DNA of 9,097 bases from assembly GCA_014728875.1 (NCBI GenBank), contig WJKV01000071.1, positions 1 through 9,097 on the forward strand. The letters are read 5' to 3'. The translations under genes were made by a program, and so were the position numbers. The DNA comes from Candidatus Woesearchaeota archaeon. GTDB lineage: Archaea > Nanobdellota > Nanobdellia > Woesearchaeales > WJKV01. Of this stretch, positions 4,782 to 9,097 are shown one piece after another; position 1 is the first letter of the stretch, and each line of letters opens with the position of its first letter. Under the pieces are notes generated by a model. It did no database searches and was not told the origin of the DNA. It was given only the letters and a program-made list of their open reading frames with translations.

Positions 4782-7394
4782 ATGAAATACTATACACAGA
4801 AGATAGATGAAGTGTATCATGACCTAGATTCTAGTCCTAAAGGTCTTTCCGGCAAAGAGGCAGAAGAGCGGTTAGAGAAATACGGGAAGAACGAGATCGT
4901 CAGGAAAAGGGAAATCAAGCCTTTTATGATATTTCTCTCGCAGTTTAAGGATTTTATCATCTGGATATTGATCGCAGCTGCAGGCGTTAGCATCATGCTC
5001 GGCATCTACAGCGGGCAGGCAGAGGAATGGATAGACGCGATAGTCATCATCATAATACTTGTGTTGAACGCTTTCCTGGGTTTTATAAAGGAATACAGGG
5101 CAGAGAAAAGCATAGAGGCATTGAAGAAGATGACTTCGTTAAAGACAGTCGCCTTACGGAACAACAAGGAACAGAAGATTGATGCGCATGAGCTCGTGCC
5201 CGGAGACATTGTGTTTCTTGAAGTGGGAGAGAAAGTGCCTGCTGACGCGCGCCTGATAGAAGCGACTGCGCTCGAATGCGAAGAAGCTGCGCTGACAGGA
5301 GAAAGTCTGCCCGTTGAAAAGAAGACAGGAACAATAAAAGAAGGAACAGCAGTGGCAGACAGGAGCAATATGGTGTTCAACGGCACTGTCGTCACCAGGG
5401 GCCACGGCAAGGCGATAGTGACTGCGACAGGCATGAAGACGCAGCTGGGAAGGATAGCAGGAATGATACAGGAAGCAGAGTCTCCAAAGACACCGCTGCA
5501 GAACAAGCTTGCTCATTTCGGAAAGGTATTGGGCGGGATTGTGATTCTTGTATGTGTTATAGTTATCATTGTAGGCATCTTCAGGGGTTATGGCACTTTG
5601 ACCATGTTTCTTGCGGCTGTGAGCCTTGCAGTGGCTGCTGTGCCAGAAGGACTGCCGGCAGTCGTCACCATCACGCTCTCCATCGGAGTGCAGAAGATGG
5701 CCAAGAGAAACGCGCTCATACGCAAGCTGCCCAGTGTGGAGACCTTGGGATGCACCACTGTGATCAGTTCTGATAAGACAGGAACTCTGACGCATAATGA
5801 GATGACAGTCACAAAAGTTTACTGTGACGGACAGGTCATTGATGTGAGGGGAGAAGGTTACAAGACCAAGGGAGAGTTTGAAAAGAAAACAGAGGATCTG
5901 AAGCAGTTATTGAAGATAGGTGTTTTGTGCAATGATGCGAAACTGAACGGGGAAGAGGTTGTCGGAGATCCCACAGAAGCGGCTCTGCTTGTGAGCGCTG
6001 CGAAACTCGGCATGAGAAAGGAGGAGATGAACAGGCTGAATCCGAGGGTGGACGAGCTTCCTTTTGATTCTGAAAGGAAGATGATGACCACCATCAATAA
6101 AGTGAACAACAGCAAATATGCATTCACAAAAGGAGCGCCGGATGTCATTCTTTCAAAGTGCAACAAAATACTTGAGAACGGAAAAACAAGGATATTGACA
6201 AAGAAAGACAGGGACAACATACTTGCAGTCAATGAACAGTTTGCGCGAAGCGCATTGAGAGTCCTTGGTTTCGCTTATAAAGAAATCAAATATGAAAAAA
6301 TCAACGAGGAAAGCCTGATCTTTGTAGGGCTTCAGGCAATGATAGATCCGCCGAGAAAAGAAGCCGTCACCAGTGTTGAAATGTGCAAGAAAGCAGGCAT
6401 CAAGGTCATCATGGTTACAGGGGACCATAAGATAACTGCGCAGGCGATAGCGAAAAAACTGGGCATATCAGGCAGGGCGATCACAGGAGTGGAGCTCGAC
6501 AAGCTGAATGACGAAGAGTTTGCGCGCGATGTTGAAAAGATAAGTATTTTTGCCAGGGTCAATCCTGCGCACAAGACAAAGATAATAAAGGCCCTGGAAA
6601 AACACGGGCACGTCACTGCGATGACAGGCGACGGTGTCAATGACGCGCCTGCACTGAAGAGAGCAGACATCGGCGTTGCAATGGGAATAACAGGAACTGA
6701 TGTCTCAAAAGAAGCGTCTGACATGGTGCTGCTGGATGACAATTTCAGTTCATTGGTCAGCGCTGTTGAAGAAGGCAGGACCATATTTGACAATATCCAG
6801 AAGTTTGTCGAATATCTCTTGTCGTGCAATATGGGGGAGGTCCTTGTCATATTAAGCGCAATAATTGCAGGCCTGAAACTTCCTTTGCTTCCTCTGCAGA
6901 TACTTTGGATGAATCTTGTGACAGACGGCCTGCCGGCGCTCGCGCTTGGCGTGGATCCTGAAGAGCCCGGAGTGATGGACAGGCCGCCGAGGGAGAAAGG
7001 CACCAAGATAGTGTCGCGCAATGGTTTCATACGGATGCTTGCACTGGGCGCGATCATGGCTGCCGGAACATTGGTCGTGTTCATTGCTTTCTATGACAAT
7101 CTGGAGCACGCGCAGACAATGGCATTCACAACCCTGGTAATGTTCCAGATGTTCCAGGTTCTGAACACAAGAAGCCTGACAAAGAGTCTGTTCTCGGTTG
7201 GTGTGTTCAAGAACAGATGGCTGTGGGCTGCGATAGGAACCTCTGTATTTCTGCAGTTGATGGTTGTCTATTCGCCTTTGAACAAGATATTCCATACTGT
7301 GCCGTTAAGCTTATACGACTGGGGATTTGTGATATTGATAAGCTTGTCTGTGTTTGTAATCAGGGAAGTCTGGAAACTCTTCAGCAAACATTAG
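4782..7394 (+). CDS. P2-type calcium-transporting ATPase
   Basis: The protein is 870 residues, full family length. It is a ten-helix membrane pump that uses ATP, through an aspartyl-phosphate intermediate, to move cations, here most likely exporting Ca2+. The order is canonical: cation-ATPase N-terminal domain (1-50), M1-M2 (about 56-104), actuator loop with TGES (172-175), M3-M4 (about 249-298) with PEGLP (288-292), phosphorylation loop DKTGTLT (Asp331), nucleotide-binding KGAPD (450-454), hinge DPPR (522-525), TGDGVNDAPAL (615-625), then M5-M10 (about 672-862). Ca2+ ligands matching SERCA site II are present: Glu289 in M4, Asn711 and Asp715 in M6 (NLVTDGLPA). M5 keeps NMGE (Asn683, Glu686). 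In M8 the position of SERCA Glu908 appears to be Gln789 (TLVMFQMFQVLN), as in single-Ca2+-site PMCA/SPCA-like pumps. Transport of another divalent ion cannot be excluded. The TAG stop overlaps the elp3 promoter. Confidence 0.93.
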   Translation: MKYYTQKIDEVYHDLDSSPKGLSGKEAEERLEKYGKNEIVRKREIKPFMIFLSQFKDFIIWILIAAAGVSIMLGIYSGQAEEWIDAIVIIIILVLNAFLGFIKEYRAEKSIEALKKMTSLKTVALRNNKEQKIDAHELVPGDIVFLEVGEKVPADARLIEATALECEEAALTGESLPVEKKTGTIKEGTAVADRSNMVFNGTVVTRGHGKAIVTATGMKTQLGRIAGMIQEAESPKTPLQNKLAHFGKVLGGIVILVCVIVIIVGIFRGYGTLTMFLAAVSLAVAAVPEGLPAVVTITLSIGVQKMAKRNALIRKLPSVETLGCTTVISSDKTGTLTHNEMTVTKVYCDGQVIDVRGEGYKTKGEFEKKTEDLKQLLKIGVLCNDAKLNGEEVVGDPTEAALLVSAAKLGMRKEEMNRLNPRVDELPFDSERKMMTTINKVNNSKYAFTKGAPDVILSKCNKILENGKTRILTKKDRDNILAVNEQFARSALRVLGFAYKEIKYEKINEESLIFVGLQAMIDPPRKEAVTSVEMCKKAGIKVIMVTGDHKITAQAIAKKLGISGRAITGVELDKLNDEEFARDVEKISIFARVNPAHKTKIIKALEKHGHVTAMTGDGVNDAPALKRADIGVAMGITGTDVSKEASDMVLLDDNFSSLVSAVEEGRTIFDNIQKFVEYLLSCNMGEVLVILSAIIAGLKLPLLPLQILWMNLVTDGLPALALGVDPEEPGVMDRPPREKGTKIVSRNGFIRMLALGAIMAAGTLVVFIAFYDNLEHAQTMAFTTLVMFQMFQVLNTRSLTKSLFSVGVFKNRWLWAAIGTSVFLQLMVVYSPLNKIFHTVPLSLYDWGFVILISLSVFVIREVWKLFSKH

Positions 7395-7406
7395 CTTTTT
7401 AAATAA
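7393..7406 (+). promoter_or_regulatory. BRE/TATA box of elp3, overlapping the ATPase stop codon
   Basis: AGCTTTTTAAATAA has its first two bases inside the TAG stop of the Ca2+-ATPase gene. The TTTAAA core is centred 27-28 nt before the elp3 ATG at 7428, predicting a leaderless transcript. Its AGCTTTT start matches the rpl11 and uppS promoters. The 33-bp gap is too short for a separate clear terminator. Confidence 0.6.
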
Positions 7407-7427
7407 CCTTCAGGATTTTCTTCTTAT

Positions 7428-9097
7428 ATGTCTGAGAAAACATTTTATCAGGATATAGAGCAGATCCTGCGCAAAAAGAAGCTATCAAAGATCGACTTGA
7501 GCAAACTGAAAGTAAAGTTATGCACAAAACACAAAGTAATCAATATTCCAACAGACATCCAGATACTTCTGAACATAAGCGATGCTTCCAAGCTGAAGAC
7601 AAAGCTCAGGACAAAGCCGGGAAGGACAGGAAGCGGTGTTGCTGTTATCGCTATAATGACAAAACCTATCGAGTGTCCGCACGGAAAGTGCGCTTACTGT
7701 CCAGGCGGTGTGAAGAGCGTGTTCGGCACTGTGCCACAGTCGTATACCGGCTCTGAGCCTGCGACCTTGCGCGGCATCCGGAACAAATATGATCCTTATC
7801 TGCAGGTCATGAACAGGCTGGAGCAGTACATTGTCATGGAACATTTTCCTGAAAAAGTAGAACTGATCATAATGGGGGGGACTTTTGCAAGTTTTCCCAA
7901 GAGATACAGGGAAGAGTTTGTTCTTTATGCGCTGAAAGCGATGAACGATTTCAGCAGGATGTTCTATTCAGACGGCAGGCTGAACATACAGAAGTTCAAG
8001 GAATTCTTTGAGATGCCAGGAGACCTGCACGACCCCAGACGGGTGGAAAGAATACACAGACGATTGCTGAAGCTTAAAGGAAAAAGTTCATTATTGAAGG
8101 AACAGAAAAAGAACGAGACTTCGCAGGTCAGGTGCGTCGGATTGACAATAGAGACAAGGCCTGACTATGCATTGTTGAAGCACGCAAATGACATGCTGCG
8201 TCTCGGCGCTACCAGGGTCGAGGTCGGTGTGCAGTCTGTGTATGACGAACCATTGCTGCTTGTTGAAAGAGGGCACGATGTTTCCACCACTGTTGCGAGC
8301 CTGCAGATATTAAAGGATCTCGGATTCAAGATCAATGCGCATTACATGCCGGGCCTGCCAGGCATTGACATGAAAAAGGATCTTGAAGGAATGAAAAAGA
8401 TGTTCTCTGACAGCAGTTTCAGGCCTGACATGATGAAGATATATCCCTGCATGGTCGTGCGGGGCACCAAATTGTATGAAAAATGGAAAAAAGGCGAATA
8501 CAATCCATTGTCGACTTCTGACGCTGCCAAACTGATTGCCTCTTTCAAGAAATACGTGCCTCCTTACTGCAGGATAATGAGGGTGCAGAGAGACATCCCT
8601 TCTTACCAGATAGATGCTGGCGTGAAAAGAACGAACCTCAGGCAGTACATCGGCAGGATAATGGAAAAGAAAGGAATAAAATGCAGATGCATCAGATGCA
8701 GGGAGCCGAAAGAGGCAGGAAAAAGAAAAGGAAGAAAAAAGATCAGGATAATAGAATATGACGCCAGCCTGGGGAAGGAATTCTTTATCAGCATCGAGGA
8801 TAAAAACAATGTCTATGGTTTCTGCAGGCTTCGATTCCCGTCAACAGGTTTGCGCAAAGAGATAACAAGGAACAGTGCATTAATTAGAGAACTGCATGTC
8901 TATGGGAGCGCACTACAGGTGGGCAGGATAAAAAGCAAGAAGGAAGACATCCAGCACACAGGACTGGGAAAACAGCTGCTGGATCGTGCAGAAAAGATCT
9001 GCCTGGACAACAAAAAGAACAAGATGATTGTCATCTCTGGAATAGGCGCCAGAGAATATTACAGGAAATTAGGATACAAGCTTGAAGGGCCTTATAT
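7428..9097 (+). CDS. elp3: Elp3 family tRNA uridine-34 modification enzyme (radical SAM + acetyltransferase), missing the extreme C-terminus
   Basis: The frame is open from ATG 7428 to the right edge, giving 556 residues. The last visible residues (LGYKLEGPY) match the family end, so only a few codons are missing. Elp3 adds a carboxymethyl group at C5 of wobble uridine 34 in tRNA, using S-adenosylmethionine and acetyl-CoA. Domains in order: N-terminal tRNA-binding region (1-75); radical SAM domain with ECPHGKCAYCPGG (Cys83, Cys88, Cys91, the Cx4CxxC spacing of archaeal forms), MGGTF (149-153), CVGLTIETRPDY (236-247), VEVGVQSVYDE and HYMPGLPG (305-312); RIMRVQRDIPS (382-392); a CxCIRCRE cysteine cluster (Cys419, 421, 424), likely zinc-binding; and a GNAT domain (about 440-556) with acetyl-CoA loop QHTGLGKQLL (509-518) and ISGIGAREYYRKLGY. 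The window shows no Elp1/Elp2 partner, as expected for archaeal stand-alone Elp3. A run of seven G (7874-7880) does not disturb the frame. Confidence 0.94.
   Translation, partial: MSEKTFYQDIEQILRKKKLSKIDLSKLKVKLCTKHKVINIPTDIQILLNISDASKLKTKLRTKPGRTGSGVAVIAIMTKPIECPHGKCAYCPGGVKSVFGTVPQSYTGSEPATLRGIRNKYDPYLQVMNRLEQYIVMEHFPEKVELIIMGGTFASFPKRYREEFVLYALKAMNDFSRMFYSDGRLNIQKFKEFFEMPGDLHDPRRVERIHRRLLKLKGKSSLLKEQKKNETSQVRCVGLTIETRPDYALLKHANDMLRLGATRVEVGVQSVYDEPLLLVERGHDVSTTVASLQILKDLGFKINAHYMPGLPGIDMKKDLEGMKKMFSDSSFRPDMMKIYPCMVVRGTKLYEKWKKGEYNPLSTSDAAKLIASFKKYVPPYCRIMRVQRDIPSYQIDAGVKRTNLRQYIGRIMEKKGIKCRCIRCREPKEAGKRKGRKKIRIIEYDASLGKEFFISIEDKNNVYGFCRLRFPSTGLRKEITRNSALIRELHVYGSALQVGRIKSKKEDIQHTGLGKQLLDRAEKICLDNKKNKMIVISGIGAREYYRKLGYKLEGPY

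Noticed and set aside
5154..5795. A 213-residue minus-strand open frame inside the Ca2+-ATPase gene
   Set aside because: It lies wholly within a P-type ATPase with every signature motif. The His/Ser/Arg-rich translation is a frame shadow.
7518..7844. Short open frames on both strands near the start of elp3
   Set aside because: They overlap the N-terminal and radical-SAM coding sequence of elp3, which continues uninterrupted through this stretch.
7874..7880. Run of seven G as a possible programmed frameshift or sequencing error in elp3
   Set aside because: The frame is intact on both sides and encodes the conserved MGGTF motif, so no frameshift is needed.
1..9097. CRISPR array, mobile element, tRNA/rRNA, toxin-antitoxin or defence system
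   Set aside because: I found no repeated spacer units, transposase motifs, inverted terminal repeats or tRNA-like cloverleaf. The gaps between genes are all under 90 bp and are taken up by promoters and T-rich tracts.

Overview
The window looks like part of an archaeal chromosome, most likely from a small-genome (DPANN-type, Woesearchaeota/Pacearchaeota-like) lineage. The domain call is well supported: it carries an archaeal-type ribosomal protein L11, the archaeal D-aminoacyl-tRNA deacylase DtdA, an archaeal-spaced Elp3 radical-SAM motif, and TATA boxes about 25-32 nt upstream of start codons that have no leader. The phylum is only an impression, based mainly on the large secreted protein with a pilin-like leader and on the extended L11. 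The standard code is used (TGA, TAA and TAG all serve as stops), and coding density is very high.

Layout: (1) 1-242, the 3' end of an ScpA/kleisin gene. (2) 301-1038, rpl11 (aL11) with an unusual C-terminal extension of about 85 residues. (3) 1105-1806, minus strand, a cis-prenyltransferase (UppS family) convergent with rpl11. (4) 1896-2000, a 34-residue four-cysteine zinc-binding mini-protein, divergent from uppS across 89 bp with two back-to-back TATA boxes. (5) 2082-3809, a 575-residue surface protein with a class III (pilin/archaellin-like) leader and a C-terminal domain that looks like a degenerate metzincin-type metallopeptidase. (6) 3865-4716, dtdA. (7) 4782-7394, an 870-residue P2-type Ca2+-ATPase. 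(8) 7428 to the right edge, elp3, missing only its last few codons.

There is no obvious polycistronic operon. Nearly every gene has its own TATA box, and all but one appear to give leaderless transcripts. The exception is the Ca2+-ATPase, which has a leader of about 20 nt and a Shine-Dalgarno-like GGGTG. Functionally the genes are mostly housekeeping: chromosome segregation, ribosome stalk base, lipid carrier synthesis, tRNA quality control, tRNA wobble modification and cation export. I see no CRISPR array, mobile element, tRNA, rRNA or defence cluster. The least explained items are the pseudo-peptidase surface protein, the zinc mini-protein and the L11 extension.
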